Shown here: positions 54,760 to 64,000 of the stretch, piece by piece | Layout: each line of letters begins with the position of its first letter | Position numbering within the stretch: the first letter of the stretch is position 1 | Assembly (NCBI GenBank): GCA_963757805.1 | Contig: CAVWSM010000013.1 | Span: forward strand, 1-64,000 | Direction of reading: 5' to 3' | From: CAVWSM01 sp963757805 | Lineage (GTDB): Bacteria > Actinomycetota > Actinomycetes > Jiangellales > Jiangellaceae | Length of the DNA: 64,000 bases | The notes under the pieces: generated by a model | The model's database searches: none | What the model was told of the DNA's origin: nothing | Seen by the model: only the letters and a program-made list of their open reading frames with translations | Made by a program: the position numbers and the translations under genes

Positions 54760-56370
54760 GTGACAACCACGACCGAGACGCAAGCACCGAAGGCCGGACG
54801 CAAAGAGTGGACCGGACTGGCCGTGCTGGCGCTGGCCTGCCTGCTCTACGTGATGGACCTGACGGTGCTCCACCTGGCAGTGCCGGCGATCAGCGCCGAC
54901 CTGCAGCCGAGCAGCACGCAGATGCTGTGGATCATCGACATCTACGGGTTCTTCGTCGCTGGCTCCCTGATCACGATGGGCACGCTAGGTGACCGGGTCG
55001 GCCGTCGACGCATCCTGATGATCGGTGCGGTGGCCTTCGGTGCCTTTTCGCTGCTCGCAGCATTCTCGAACAGCGCCGAGATGTTGATCCTCTCGCGAGC
55101 ATTGCTGGGGATCGCCGGTGCGACCATCGCCCCCTCGACGCTTTCGCTGATCTTCCACATGTTCCAGGACCCCAAACAGCGCACGAGGGCGGTCGGTGTC
55201 TGGATCGGATCGTTCTCTGCGGGCGCCGCGGTCGGGCCAGTTCTCGGCGGCGCCCTGCTGGAGGTGTTCTGGTGGGGGTCGGTGTTCCTGCTCGCGCTGC
55301 CCGTGATGGCCGCGCTGCTCGTGCTCGGCCCGCGCGTACTGCCGGAGTACCGCGACCCGGACGCCGGCCGACTCGACCCGCTCAGCGCGGCGCTGTCCGT
55401 CGCTGCTGTGCTCAATGTCGTGTACGGGCTCAAGTCGTGGGCGCAGGACGGCATGTCGACCGTCGCGCTGCTCAGCATCCTCGCTGGCGCCGTCCTGGCC
55501 GTGATCTGGTGGCGCCGGCAGCTCAGCCTGTCCGACCCGATGATCGACGTGTCGCTGTTCCGGATCCGGTCGTTCAACAGCGCGCTGGCCATCAACTTTC
55601 TCTCGATCTTCGTGATGATCGGGTACTTCCTGTTCGTCGCCCAGTACCTGCAGCTGGTCGTCGGGTTGTCACCGTTGGAGGCGGGACTGTGGTCGCTGCC
55701 CTCGGCCCTGGCCTTCGTCGTCGGGTCGCAGATCACGCCGCGCCTCGCGCAACGGTTCAGCGCTGCCCAGCTCATCGGTGGCGGCCTGTTCCTGGGTGCG
55801 ATCGGCCTGCTCATCCTTACGCAGGTGGGTCGCAGCGGCGGAGACTCGCTGGGGCTATTGGTGACCGCTTCCGTGGTGACCTCGCTGGGGTTGGCGCCGG
55901 TGTTTGGCCTCACGACCGAGCTGATCGTCGGCTCTGCGCCACCGGAGCGCGCCGGTGCCGCATCGGGCATCTCGGAAACGGCCGCAGAGCTCGGCGGGGC
56001 ACTCGGGCTCGCGATCCTCGGCAGCATCGGTGTCGCGATCTACCGTGGGCGGGTCTCGACCGAGACGCCGGCCGACGTCCCCGCCGAGGCCGTGAGCGCA
56101 GCGCGCGACACGCTGGGGGCCGCGGCCGAGGCGGCCGCCCAGCTGCCGCCCGCCCTGGCCGGACCATTCCTCGACGCCGCTCAGGGGGCCTTCACCAGCA
56201 GCATGCAGGTCGTGGCGGCGATCTGCGGCGTGCTGGCGATCGGCGTCGCGGCCTTCGCCTGGTACAACCTGCGCACGCCGGGCACTACCACCCCTGAGGC
56301 GGAAGTCGAGGAGCCCGAGCCCCAACGGATGCTGAGCACCCACGAGCCGTGCACCGAGGGCGCCGCCTGA
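54760..56370 (+). CDS. MFS multidrug exporter, DHA2 (QacA/SmvA-like) family
   Basis: 536 residues from GTG 54760. Fourteen helices begin with LAVLALACLLYVMDLTVLHL (motif D1-like Asp). Motif A is MGTLGDRVGRRRILMIGAVA; motif C follows in VWIGSFSAGAAVGPVLGGAL. DIYGFFVAGSLI and LGLAPVFGLTTELIVGSAPP, ERAGAASGISETAAELGGAL are characteristic of quaternary-ammonium/dye pumps. It exchanges protons for cationic drugs. A SoxR-like box lies 154 bases upstream and an intrinsic terminator 16 bases downstream, so it is a single-gene unit. Confidence 0.92.
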   Translation: MTTTTETQAPKAGRKEWTGLAVLALACLLYVMDLTVLHLAVPAISADLQPSSTQMLWIIDIYGFFVAGSLITMGTLGDRVGRRRILMIGAVAFGAFSLLAAFSNSAEMLILSRALLGIAGATIAPSTLSLIFHMFQDPKQRTRAVGVWIGSFSAGAAVGPVLGGALLEVFWWGSVFLLALPVMAALLVLGPRVLPEYRDPDAGRLDPLSAALSVAAVLNVVYGLKSWAQDGMSTVALLSILAGAVLAVIWWRRQLSLSDPMIDVSLFRIRSFNSALAINFLSIFVMIGYFLFVAQYLQLVVGLSPLEAGLWSLPSALAFVVGSQITPRLAQRFSAAQLIGGGLFLGAIGLLILTQVGRSGGDSLGLLVTASVVTSLGLAPVFGLTTELIVGSAPPERAGAASGISETAAELGGALGLAILGSIGVAIYRGRVSTETPADVPAEAVSAARDTLGAAAEAAAQLPPALAGPFLDAAQGAFTSSMQVVAAICGVLAIGVAAFAWYNLRTPGTTTPEAEVEEPEPQRMLSTHEPCTEGAA

Positions 56371-56385
56371 CCCTGACCATGATCA

Positions 56386-56421
56386 AGAAGGATCGCCCGT
56401 CGTCGAGTACGGGCGATCTTT
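56386..56421 (+). terminator. Intrinsic terminator after the MFS exporter gene
   Basis: GATCGCCCG (56391-56399) and CGGGCGATC (56410-56418) form a perfect 9-bp stem with a 10-base loop, followed by TTT. AAGAAG precedes the stem, giving a short T-rich run on the other strand. It isolates the exporter gene from recC. Confidence 0.8.
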
Positions 56422-56515
56422 CACGATCACGTGGTGAGGTTTCCTCCCGTTCCGTCCGGGGTCGGCGGCAGACTGGTCCTCGCTATCAGCCGCCCGCGCT
56501 GAATGGGAGACCCGC

Positions 56516-59500
56516 ATGCTGCACGTGCACCGATCCGAGCGCGCCGACCAGCTGGTCGAGGCGCTCGGCGCGGTGCTGGACGAGCCACTCGAAGACTCGT
56601 TTGCCGTTGAGATCGTCTCTGTGCCCGCTCGCGGCGTCGAGCGCTGGATAACCCAGCGGCTGTCACACGTCCTGGGCACCCACCCCGATGACGAAGACGG
56701 CATCTGCGCCAACGTCGAGTTCCCGCACCCGAGCACCCTCGTCGCCGAGGCGCTGGCCGTGGCTTCGGGGATCGAGCCCGAGCATGATCCGTGGCCGCGG
56801 CAACGGCTTGTCTGGCCGCTGCTGGAGGCCATCGACGAGTCGGCGAGCGAGCCGTGGGCGGGCACACTGGCCAATCACCTGGGCCTCGTGTCCGGCGACG
56901 CCGTCGACCACCGCCGCGGACGACGCCTGTCGACCGCTCGGCATCTCGCGCAGCTTTTCGACTCCTACGCCGCCAGCCGACCCGCGATGCTGCGTGACTG
57001 GGCCCGCGGCGACGACAGCGACGGTGCCGGGCAGCCGCTTCCCGATGACCTGCTTTGGCAGGCAATGCTCTGGCGACGCGTGCGCGACAAGCTGGGCACA
57101 GCCAGCCCGGCCGAGCGGCTGCCCGCGGCGGCGCAGCGGCTGGCCGACCAGCCCGATCTCGTCGACCTGCCCCGACGACTCTCGCTGTTCGGTCCGACGC
57201 GGCTTTCCACTGCGCAGCTCGATGTCCTGGCCGCGCTGGCGCAGCACCGCGACGTACATCTATGGCTCCCCCACCCGTCAGATGCGCTGTGGTCCCGCAT
57301 CGCCGGCCTCGGGCCACCGCCCGACGCTCGCCGGCGCGACGACCCCACGACAGACGCAGCGGTGCACCCATTGCTCGCCAGCCTCGGCCGCGACTCACGT
57401 GAGATGCAGCTGCAGATCGCCGCACACGCGACCGGCGTCGTCGACCAGCACCACGCGCTCGGGGCGCGACCGGCGACCCTTCTCGGTCGTCTGCAGCGCG
57501 CGCTCCAGGACGACACCGTTCTCGAGCCGGAGCCTCTAGACCCACGCGACCACAGCCTGCAGATCCATGCCTGCCACGGCCCGGAGCGCCAGGTCGAGGT
57601 GCTCCGCGAGGTGCTCGTCGGTCTGCTCGCGAGTGATCCCACGCTTGAGCCGCGCGATGTCCTGGTGATGTGTCCCGACATCGAGGACTATGCGCCGCTC
57701 ATCTCCGCCACGTTCGGCCTCGCCGATGACGACGTCACCGACCAGCATCCGGGACACAAGCTGCGTGTTCGGTTGGCCGACCGTTCGCTGCGGCAGACCA
57801 ACCCGCTGCTGGCCACGATCGCCGCGCTCCTGGAGCTGGCCGACTCCAGGGTCACCGCGAGCCAGGTGCTTGACTTGGCGGCCGCAGCGCCCGTTCGCAG
57901 CAAGTTCAGGTTCACCGACGACGACATGGACCGCATGCAACAGTGGGTGATCGAGTCGGGCATCCGCTGGGGACTCGACCGTGCGCATCGGGCGGCGTTC
58001 AAGCTCGACGCTATCCCGCAAAACACGTGGCGCACGGGCCTCGACCGCATCCTGCTTGGCGCCGCAATGGCTGAGGAAGGTTTGCGCTGGATCGACACCA
58101 CGCTGCCCTTTGACGACGTCGACTCCAGTGACATCGATCTGGCCGGTCGGCTGGCCGAGCTGCTCGACCGGCTGGGGCTGACGCTCGACGAGCTCGGCGG
58201 CACACGCCCACTCGCCGCGTGGCTGGACTCCCTTGTCCGAGCCCTCGACCGGCTGACTGAGATTCGCGAGCAGGACGCGTGGCAACGCACCCAGGCGCAG
58301 CGCGAGCTGGCCGAGGTGATGACCGACGCCGCCGAGCGGGCCCAGCAGGTGATGCTCTCGCTGCACGATGTGCGGGCCTTGCTCGCCGATCGCCTGCAGG
58401 GACGGCCGACCCGTGCCAACTTCCGCACCGGTGACCTGACGATGTGCTCGATGGTGCCGATGCGGTCGGTGCCGCACCGCGTGATCTGCCTGCTCGGGCT
58501 CGACGACGGACGATTCCCCCGCACCTCATCCACCGACGGCGATGATGTGCTCGCCCGCGACCCTTGCGTTGGTGAGCGCGATCCGCGCAACGAGGACCGC
58601 CAGCTCCTCCTCGATGCGTTGCTTGCGGCCACTGACCACCTGGTGATCCTCTACACCGGCAACGATCCGCGCACCAATGCCGTGCAGCCTCCGGCTGTGC
58701 CCGTCGGCGAGATCCTCGACGCAGCCCATGCCTTGTTACGCGCAGAGGACAGCCCCGCCCGCACCCGCCACCCGATCATCGTTCGGCATCCCTTGCAGCC
58801 GTTCGACGCCCGCAACTTCACGGCAGGTCAGCTGGGCGCATCCCGCCCGTTCAGCTTCGACAAGCACGCGCTAGCGGGCGCATTGCGGGCTGCCCGTCCT
58901 CGCAGCGCACCGGTGGCGTTCCTGGGCGAGCCGCTCGACCCGCTAGACACCGGCGGCGATCTGGCGCTCGATGACCTCATCGCGTTTCTCGAGCATCCGG
59001 TCAAGGCGTTCCTGCGCCAACGCCTTGGCTTGTCGCTGCTGCGCGCCGAGGACGAGCTCGACGATGCGTTGGCCGTGCAGCTCGACGGCCTCCAGCAGTG
59101 GTCGATCGGTGACCGGCTGCTCAAGGCGCGACTCGGCGGAGCCGACGCCGAGACGTGCATGCAGGCGGAGTGGCGTCGCCAGTCGCTGCCGCCCGGCGAG
59201 CTCGGTCGGCGGCTGGTCAATGACCTCATGAGCAAGGTCGAGCCACTGGTCGCGGCGAGTGCTGATCTGCGCACCACGCCGGGCCGTGCGGTCGACGTTG
59301 TCGTCGAGATCGACGGCCGCCGTGTCACCGGCACGGTCGGCACTGTCCACGACGGCCGCATCGTCCGCGTCGAATACTCGGCGCTTGGCCCCAAGCATCG
59401 GCTGCGGGCATGGGCCCAGCTTCTTGCCCTGACAGCCGCCGAGCCGCACGGGTCATGGCAGGCGGTGACGGTGGGCCGCGGGGGGCAGCAGGCTGCGGTC

Positions 59501-59899
59501 ATGCAGTCGACGCTCGGCCCGCTCGACCGTGAGACCGCACTGCTACACCTGGCCGATCTCGTCGCTCTCTACGACAAGGGCATGCGCGAGCCGCTACCGA
59601 TGGCCGTCAAGACCTCACACACTTATGCGGCACGTCGTCGGCGCGGCGCCCAACCTCAAGGCGCGCGCAGTCAGGCGGCCAAGGACTGGGCCTCCGACCG
59701 CACCATCACGGGCGAGCAGGCCGACCCCGCGCACGTGCTCGTGTGGGGCGAGGATGCGCCTCTGCGCACCTTGACCGACACCGGTCCCCACGATGACGAG
59801 CTAGGCGACGAGCGGTGGGACGAGTCGCGCCGGTTTGGCGTGCTCGCCCGCCGGCTGTGGGAGCCGCTGCTCGACGCAGAACGGCTGCACACGTCATGA
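56516..59899 (+). CDS. recC: Exodeoxyribonuclease V subunit RecC
   Basis: 1,127 residues, ATG 56516 after a GGGAG site. The start MLHVHRSERADQLVEALGAV, PARGVERWITQRLSHVLGTH is the RecC N terminus. LQIHACHGPERQVEVLREVL, VMCPDIEDYAPLISATFG, NPLLATIAALLELADSRVTA, RVICLLGLDDGRFPRTS and DDLIAFLEHPVKAFLRQRLG are characteristic blocks of its inactive helicase and nuclease-like domains. RecC holds the DNA ends, splits the duplex and reads Chi-like sequences in RecBCD. It overlaps recB by 4 bases. Confidence 0.95.
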   Translation: MLHVHRSERADQLVEALGAVLDEPLEDSFAVEIVSVPARGVERWITQRLSHVLGTHPDDEDGICANVEFPHPSTLVAEALAVASGIEPEHDPWPRQRLVWPLLEAIDESASEPWAGTLANHLGLVSGDAVDHRRGRRLSTARHLAQLFDSYAASRPAMLRDWARGDDSDGAGQPLPDDLLWQAMLWRRVRDKLGTASPAERLPAAAQRLADQPDLVDLPRRLSLFGPTRLSTAQLDVLAALAQHRDVHLWLPHPSDALWSRIAGLGPPPDARRRDDPTTDAAVHPLLASLGRDSREMQLQIAAHATGVVDQHHALGARPATLLGRLQRALQDDTVLEPEPLDPRDHSLQIHACHGPERQVEVLREVLVGLLASDPTLEPRDVLVMCPDIEDYAPLISATFGLADDDVTDQHPGHKLRVRLADRSLRQTNPLLATIAALLELADSRVTASQVLDLAAAAPVRSKFRFTDDDMDRMQQWVIESGIRWGLDRAHRAAFKLDAIPQNTWRTGLDRILLGAAMAEEGLRWIDTTLPFDDVDSSDIDLAGRLAELLDRLGLTLDELGGTRPLAAWLDSLVRALDRLTEIREQDAWQRTQAQRELAEVMTDAAERAQQVMLSLHDVRALLADRLQGRPTRANFRTGDLTMCSMVPMRSVPHRVICLLGLDDGRFPRTSSTDGDDVLARDPCVGERDPRNEDRQLLLDALLAATDHLVILYTGNDPRTNAVQPPAVPVGEILDAAHALLRAEDSPARTRHPIIVRHPLQPFDARNFTAGQLGASRPFSFDKHALAGALRAARPRSAPVAFLGEPLDPLDTGGDLALDDLIAFLEHPVKAFLRQRLGLSLLRAEDELDDALAVQLDGLQQWSIGDRLLKARLGGADAETCMQAEWRRQSLPPGELGRRLVNDLMSKVEPLVAASADLRTTPGRAVDVVVEIDGRRVTGTVGTVHDGRIVRVEYSALGPKHRLRAWAQLLALTAAEPHGSWQAVTVGRGGQQAAVMQSTLGPLDRETALLHLADLVALYDKGMREPLPMAVKTSHTYAARRRRGAQPQGARSQAAKDWASDRTITGEQADPAHVLVWGEDAPLRTLTDTGPHDDELGDERWDESRRFGVLARRLWEPLLDAERLHTS

Positions 59900-62800
59900 C
59901 GCAGACCGACCAGGAGATCCAGGCATTCAACGTGCTCGGCCCGCTCCCGACCGGCACGACGCTGCTCGAGGCAAGTGCCGGCACCGGCAAGACATTCACG
60001 ATCGCCGCACTCGCCACCCGATACGTGGCCGAAGGTCTCGCCGAGCTCCCGCAGCTCATGCTCGTCACGTTCAGCCGGGCTGCCACCCAGGAGCTGCGCG
60101 AGCGAGTCCGCGATCGGCTCGTGACGGCGGAGCAGGGCCTGTTCGATCCTGCGCGTGCACGCGCAGCCAAGAGCGACCCGCTGCTGCAGCTGCTGGCCGA
60201 CGCCCCCGACGATGAGGTTGACCGGCGGCACCGACGCCTGAGCAGGGCGCTCGCCGCATTTGATGCTGCGACCATCGCCACGACACACGGGTTCTGCCAG
60301 CAGATGCTCGCCGGGCTGGGCATTGCCGGTGACACCGAGCCCGATGCGACGCTGATCGAGGACATCGCCGAGCTCGTTGACGAGACGGTCGACGATCTCT
60401 TTCTGCAGCGTTACGCCAACGACCCGCAGCCGCCCACGATGTCCTACGCCACTGCCCTCAAGGTAGCTCGCGATGCCATCGCTGACCCACAAGCCGACAT
60501 CGTGCCGGCCAGCGACCCGCATGACTCCGAATCCGTTGTGCGCCAACGGTTTGCCGCAGCTGTGCGGCTCGAGGTGGCGCGGCGCAAGCGCACCCGGCGG
60601 CTGCTCGACTATGACGACCTGCTGTCACAGCTCGACGCCGCCTTGCGCGACGAGACGCGTGGCCCAGCCGCCTGCGAGCGGCTCCGAGCACGCTACAAGG
60701 TGGTGCTGGTCGACGAGTTCCAGGACACCGACCCGTTGCAGTGGCGCATTCTCGAGACCGCGTTTCACTTGCATACCACGCTGGTCCTGATCGGCGATCC
60801 CAAGCAGGCCATCTATGCCTTTCGTGGGGCCGACCTCGTCACCTACCTCAGAGCAGCGAAGGCGGCCTCCTCGCAGCACACGCTGAGCCGCAACTGGCGC
60901 AGCGACGCCGACCTGTTGACCGCGCTGGAGACTGTGTTTCGCGGCGCCGCCCTCGGCGATGCGAGCATCACTGTCCGCCGCGTCGAGGCCGAGCATGCCG
61001 GCCGGCGGCTGGCTGACGCAGGACCTCCACTGCGCATTCGCCTCGCCACGCGCAGCCATTTCGACCAGGACGACCACGCGGCAATCCGCGTCCCGGAAGC
61101 GCGCCCACTTGTCGCCGAAGACGTCGCCTTCGACATCGTGGCTCTGCTCAACGGCCCGGCTCAGCTGACCCTCGATGACGAGGATCCACGCCAGGTCCGT
61201 CCGGGCGACGTCGCCGTGCTCGTCCGCACCAACGACCAGGCCGTCATGGTCCGCGACGCTCTGGAGCGCAGCCGAGTGCCAGCTGTCATCACCGGCACCC
61301 GCAGCGTGTTCACTACGCCGGCAGCGCGCGAGTGGCTCACGCTCCTGCGTGCCCTCGAGCAGCCGCACCGCGCCGGGCTCGTGCGCGCCGCGGCACTCAC
61401 GGACTTCGTGGGCTGGACGGCGCATGATCTCGCTACCGCCAGCGACAGTGAGCTGGACGGGCTGGCGACCCAGCTCCGGGCGTGGCGCGACGTGCTGGCC
61501 GAGCGGGGAGTCGCCGCGCTGATGGAAGTGATGACGGCGTCGGGTCGCCTTATCGAGCGGGCTCTCGCGACCGCTGACGGCGAGCGCGACCTCACCGACC
61601 TCCGGCACATCGGCCACGCGCTGCATGCTGCCGCAGGCGCCGGCAACCTGGGGCCGGCCTCGCTCGTCGAGTGGCTGCAGCATCACATCAACGAGGCCGC
61701 CCAGGACGACGCCGAGGAGCGCAGCCGGCGACTCGAGTCCGACGCCGCCGCGGTGCAGGTCGTCACGATCCACGGGAGCAAGGGCCTGGAGTTCCCCATC
61801 GTCTACGCTCCCTACGCCTGGGACCGCTTCGTGCCACGCGACCCCGACCCATTGCGCCTACACGATGATCAGGGCCAACGGCTGCTGGACGTGTGCGGCA
61901 GGCAAGCGACCGGCTACGACGATCGCAAGGCGCGGCACAACGCGGAGGAGTCCGGCGAAGACCTGCGCCTGCTCTACGTGGCGATGACGCGCGCGCAGTG
62001 CCAGGTTGTCGGTTGGTGGGTGCCGTCCACCACGACTGCCAACGCATCTCTGCACCGATTCCTATTCGGTGAGTTCGCCTCCGGTGAGCAGCCCCCGGAG
62101 CGCCTCCCGCTCGCCCGCGACCGCGACGTGCGTGCCCGGCTTGACGCGCTTGTCGAGGATTCCGACGGGACCATCGGCATCGAACCGGTCGCCTATGAGC
62201 GACAGGCCACGAGGCAGCCCGACGAGTCGGCCGACGAGCAGCTGTCCGCGGCGGCCTTCGACCGGCGGCTAGACATCGGCTGGCGCCGCACCTCCTACAC
62301 CGGCCTCACGCGCGCGGTGCACGACCCCGGTGCCGTCGAGGCCGGCGTGAGCAGTGAGCCCGAAGTCGAGGAGCGACAGGACGAGCCAGAGACGACTCGC
62401 ACGGTCGACTCTCCCGCCGACCTCGATGAGGCGCTGCTGCAGGCCATGCCCTCACCGCTCGCCGGCCTGCCGTCCGGTCCCGCATTCGGCACTCTCGTGC
62501 ACAGCGTGCTCGAGGAGGTCGACACCACCGCTGCCGATCTTGCCGCCGAGCTGCGACTGCGCTGCGCGACCGCGGTCGAGGCCCGACTCGGCACGCCGGT
62601 CGACGCGGCGGCGCTGGCGGCGGGGTTGCTGCCGGTGCTCGACACGCCGCTTGGCGCACTGGCCGGCGGTGCTCGGTTGCGCGACATCGCACCGGGCGAT
62701 CGCCTCGCCGAGCTCGCCTTCGAGCTGCCGCTGGCCGGCGGCGACTCGGCCGACCGGGCGTCGGCGACCGTGGCACGGTTGGCTGCACTGATGCGCGAGC

Positions 62801-63294
62801 ACTTGCCCAAGGGCGATCCGCTGCTTTCCTACCCCGACTCGCTGGACGTGCCAGCGTTGCGCTCCCAGCAGCTGCGTGGCTACCTGACGGGCAGCATCGA
62901 CGCGGTCCTGCGGGTTGGTGCAACGGCGGCTAAGCCGCGCTACGTCGTTGTCGACTACAAGACCAACTGGCTGGGTGGCTTCGGGCCTGACGGCGCCGAG
63001 CCCCTGACCGCGTGGCACTACCGGCCGGCCTCGATGGCGGCCGAGATGGTGCACGCGCACTATCCCCTGCAAGCGCTGCTCTATTCGGTCGCGCTGCACC
63101 GGTTCCTGCGATGGCGGCAGCCGTCCTACGACCCGGCAGTGCATCTCGGCGGCGTGCTCTACCTCTTCGTACGTGGGATGTGCGGGCCGGAGACTCCCGT
63201 CATCGGCGGCACCCCCTGCGGGGTCTTCGAGTGGGCTCCCCCGACCGACCTTGTGATAGCCGCGTCGGCGCTCCTCGCCGGAGGTGCACGATGA
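59896..63294 (+). CDS. recB: Exodeoxyribonuclease V subunit RecB (helicase-nuclease)
   Basis: 1,132 residues, ATG 59896 in an ATGA overlap with recC. The UvrD-like helicase motifs are I LLEASAGTGKTFTIAALATR, II VLVDEFQDTDPLQWRILETA, III LIGDPKQAIYAFRGADLVTY, V VTIHGSKGLEFPIVYAPYAW and VI LRLLYVAMTRAQCQVVGWW. The C-terminal nuclease has GTLVHSVLEEVD (His), GYLTGSIDAVLR (Asp) and RYVVVDYKTNWLGGF (Asp-x-Lys). It is the 3'-5' motor and the only nuclease of RecBCD. Confidence 0.96.
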   Translation: MTQTDQEIQAFNVLGPLPTGTTLLEASAGTGKTFTIAALATRYVAEGLAELPQLMLVTFSRAATQELRERVRDRLVTAEQGLFDPARARAAKSDPLLQLLADAPDDEVDRRHRRLSRALAAFDAATIATTHGFCQQMLAGLGIAGDTEPDATLIEDIAELVDETVDDLFLQRYANDPQPPTMSYATALKVARDAIADPQADIVPASDPHDSESVVRQRFAAAVRLEVARRKRTRRLLDYDDLLSQLDAALRDETRGPAACERLRARYKVVLVDEFQDTDPLQWRILETAFHLHTTLVLIGDPKQAIYAFRGADLVTYLRAAKAASSQHTLSRNWRSDADLLTALETVFRGAALGDASITVRRVEAEHAGRRLADAGPPLRIRLATRSHFDQDDHAAIRVPEARPLVAEDVAFDIVALLNGPAQLTLDDEDPRQVRPGDVAVLVRTNDQAVMVRDALERSRVPAVITGTRSVFTTPAAREWLTLLRALEQPHRAGLVRAAALTDFVGWTAHDLATASDSELDGLATQLRAWRDVLAERGVAALMEVMTASGRLIERALATADGERDLTDLRHIGHALHAAAGAGNLGPASLVEWLQHHINEAAQDDAEERSRRLESDAAAVQVVTIHGSKGLEFPIVYAPYAWDRFVPRDPDPLRLHDDQGQRLLDVCGRQATGYDDRKARHNAEESGEDLRLLYVAMTRAQCQVVGWWVPSTTTANASLHRFLFGEFASGEQPPERLPLARDRDVRARLDALVEDSDGTIGIEPVAYERQATRQPDESADEQLSAAAFDRRLDIGWRRTSYTGLTRAVHDPGAVEAGVSSEPEVEERQDEPETTRTVDSPADLDEALLQAMPSPLAGLPSGPAFGTLVHSVLEEVDTTAADLAAELRLRCATAVEARLGTPVDAAALAAGLLPVLDTPLGALAGGARLRDIAPGDRLAELAFELPLAGGDSADRASATVARLAALMREHLPKGDPLLSYPDSLDVPALRSQQLRGYLTGSIDAVLRVGATAAKPRYVVVDYKTNWLGGFGPDGAEPLTAWHYRPASMAAEMVHAHYPLQALLYSVALHRFLRWRQPSYDPAVHLGGVLYLFVRGMCGPETPVIGGTPCGVFEWAPPTDLVIAASALLAGGAR

Positions 63295-64000
63295 CCGCCG
63301 ACGTCCACGACCTGCGGCTCGCGCTGCGGGCATCGGGACTGCTGGCGCAGTTCAACGCCGGCGGAGTCCTGTCGGCCGCTGACGTACACGTCGCTCGCAC
63401 GCTCGCACGGTTGGCCGATGAGGCCGACGAGCAGGTGCTGCTGGCCGTGGCACTGGCGGTCCGGGCCGTCCGTCAGGAGGGATCGGTCTGCGTCGACCTC
63501 AGCGGCGCGCATGTCTCAATCGGAGAGGTCGACGTCGACGCCGACCCCTCGACGCTGCCCTGGCCTGATGTCGACGAGTGGTACGCCGCCTGTCGGGCCA
63601 GTCCGCTGGTCGCGGAGGGCATCGACGGTCCGGCCGACCGGCCGGTTCGGTTGATTGGCGAGCTGCTATACCTCGACCGCTACTGGCGTGAGGAACAACT
63701 CGTCCGCGCCGAGCTGGCTGACCGGGCCACCCGCACAGCACCCGAAGTCGACGAGGCGCGGCTGCTCGTCGTCCTGAGCCAGCTCTATCCCGACGTGGCG
63801 ACCAACCATCAGCGTCTGGCGGTGGCTGCCTCGATCACCGGGTTGCTCACGACGGTCGCCGGTGGTCCCGGCACCGGCAAGACCACGACTGTGGCACGGC
63901 TGCTGGCGGCACTCGCGGCGCTGTCTGACCAGCCACCTCGTGTCGCGCTGGCCGCACCCACGGGCAAGGCGGCTGCGCGGCTGCAGGAGGCCGTGGCTGC
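63291..64000 (+). CDS. recD: Exodeoxyribonuclease V subunit RecD, 5' part (runs off the window)
   Basis: ATG 63291 overlaps the recB stop as ATGA and the frame is open to the end (236 codons). The N-terminal domain reads MTADVHDLRLALRASGLLAQ, VLSAADVHVARTLARLADEA, DEWYAACRASPLVAEG and PVRLIGELLYLDRYWREEQL. The helicase begins with Walker A LLTTVAGGPGTGKTTTVARL and motif Ia VALAAPTGKAAARLQEAVAA. RecD is the 5'-3' motor. The recC-recB-recD order is the one usual in actinobacteria. Confidence 0.95.
   Translation, partial: MTADVHDLRLALRASGLLAQFNAGGVLSAADVHVARTLARLADEADEQVLLAVALAVRAVRQEGSVCVDLSGAHVSIGEVDVDADPSTLPWPDVDEWYAACRASPLVAEGIDGPADRPVRLIGELLYLDRYWREEQLVRAELADRATRTAPEVDEARLLVVLSQLYPDVATNHQRLAVAASITGLLTTVAGGPGTGKTTTVARLLAALAALSDQPPRVALAAPTGKAAARLQEAVA

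Overview
The window is high-GC DNA of actinobacterial (Actinomycetota) character, but it looks like two unrelated pieces joined near position 13,220. In the left piece (1-13.2 kb) almost every gene is recognisable only by hopping between reading frames, often every 100 bases or so. This is the signature of unpolished long-read sequence, and its gene style (Wzm/Wzt exporter, fused glycosyltransferases, type I phosphodiesterases) reminds me of Thermoleophilia/Solirubrobacterales; that placement is inference. The right piece (13.2-64 kb) is mostly clean, with frameshifts in only a handful of genes, and carries a gene order familiar from Nocardioidaceae/Streptomyces-type genomes. At the join, the first ~50 codons of a secreted subtilisin-like protease run directly into an unrelated C-terminal fragment.

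Left piece: a surface-polysaccharide locus. It holds a two-domain GT2-GT4 glycosyltransferase, an endonuclease/exonuclease/phosphatase-family protein, a GT2 glycosyltransferase, a secreted clan GH-A glycosidase, a Wzt/Wzm-type ABC polysaccharide exporter, a SAM methyltransferase, two consecutive type I phosphodiesterase/nucleotide pyrophosphatase-family proteins and a GT4 glycosyltransferase. The last four overlap by start/stop codons and form one operon.

Right piece, 13.5-20.6 kb: lysophospholipid acyltransferase and NAD-dependent epimerase; a 33-residue AURKAIP1/COX24-type ribosome-associated protein; two tandem secreted HAF-repeat proteins; a BldC-like regulator; AcuC-type deacetylase; a VOC protein. 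20.0-26.7 kb: a TetR regulator with a large palindromic operator, a MacAB-like ABC efflux system and a Ktr/Trk potassium uptake pair. 26.8-37.1 kb is more accessory: a frameshifted HNH/DUF222 protein, a BTAD/AAA regulator beside a flavin oxidoreductase and a nitrilase, an apparently inactive M48-like membrane protein and a lytic transglycosylase.

37.1-53 kb: GNAT, proC, proline dehydrogenase, an ABC-2 exporter with its own TetR regulator, sugar phosphate isomerase, VanY-type D,D-carboxypeptidase, Ppx/GppA phosphatase, class B penicillin-binding protein, HAD phosphatase, a Cys-rich protein with a methyltransferase, radA-disA, a SigG-like sigma factor and a STAS protein. 53-64 kb: mutY, a QacA/SmvA-like MFS exporter behind a SoxR-like box, then recC-recB-recD with 4-base overlaps, recD running off the end.

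The most interesting unexplained structure is the leader shared by the two HAF-repeat genes. A nested RNA hairpin can sequester a perfect Shine-Dalgarno sequence, and its anti-Shine-Dalgarno arm is made from the last codons and stop codon of the preceding gene copy. A remnant of a third copy supplies the same arm for the first gene. This predicts stop-codon-dependent translational coupling built into a duplicating gene array.
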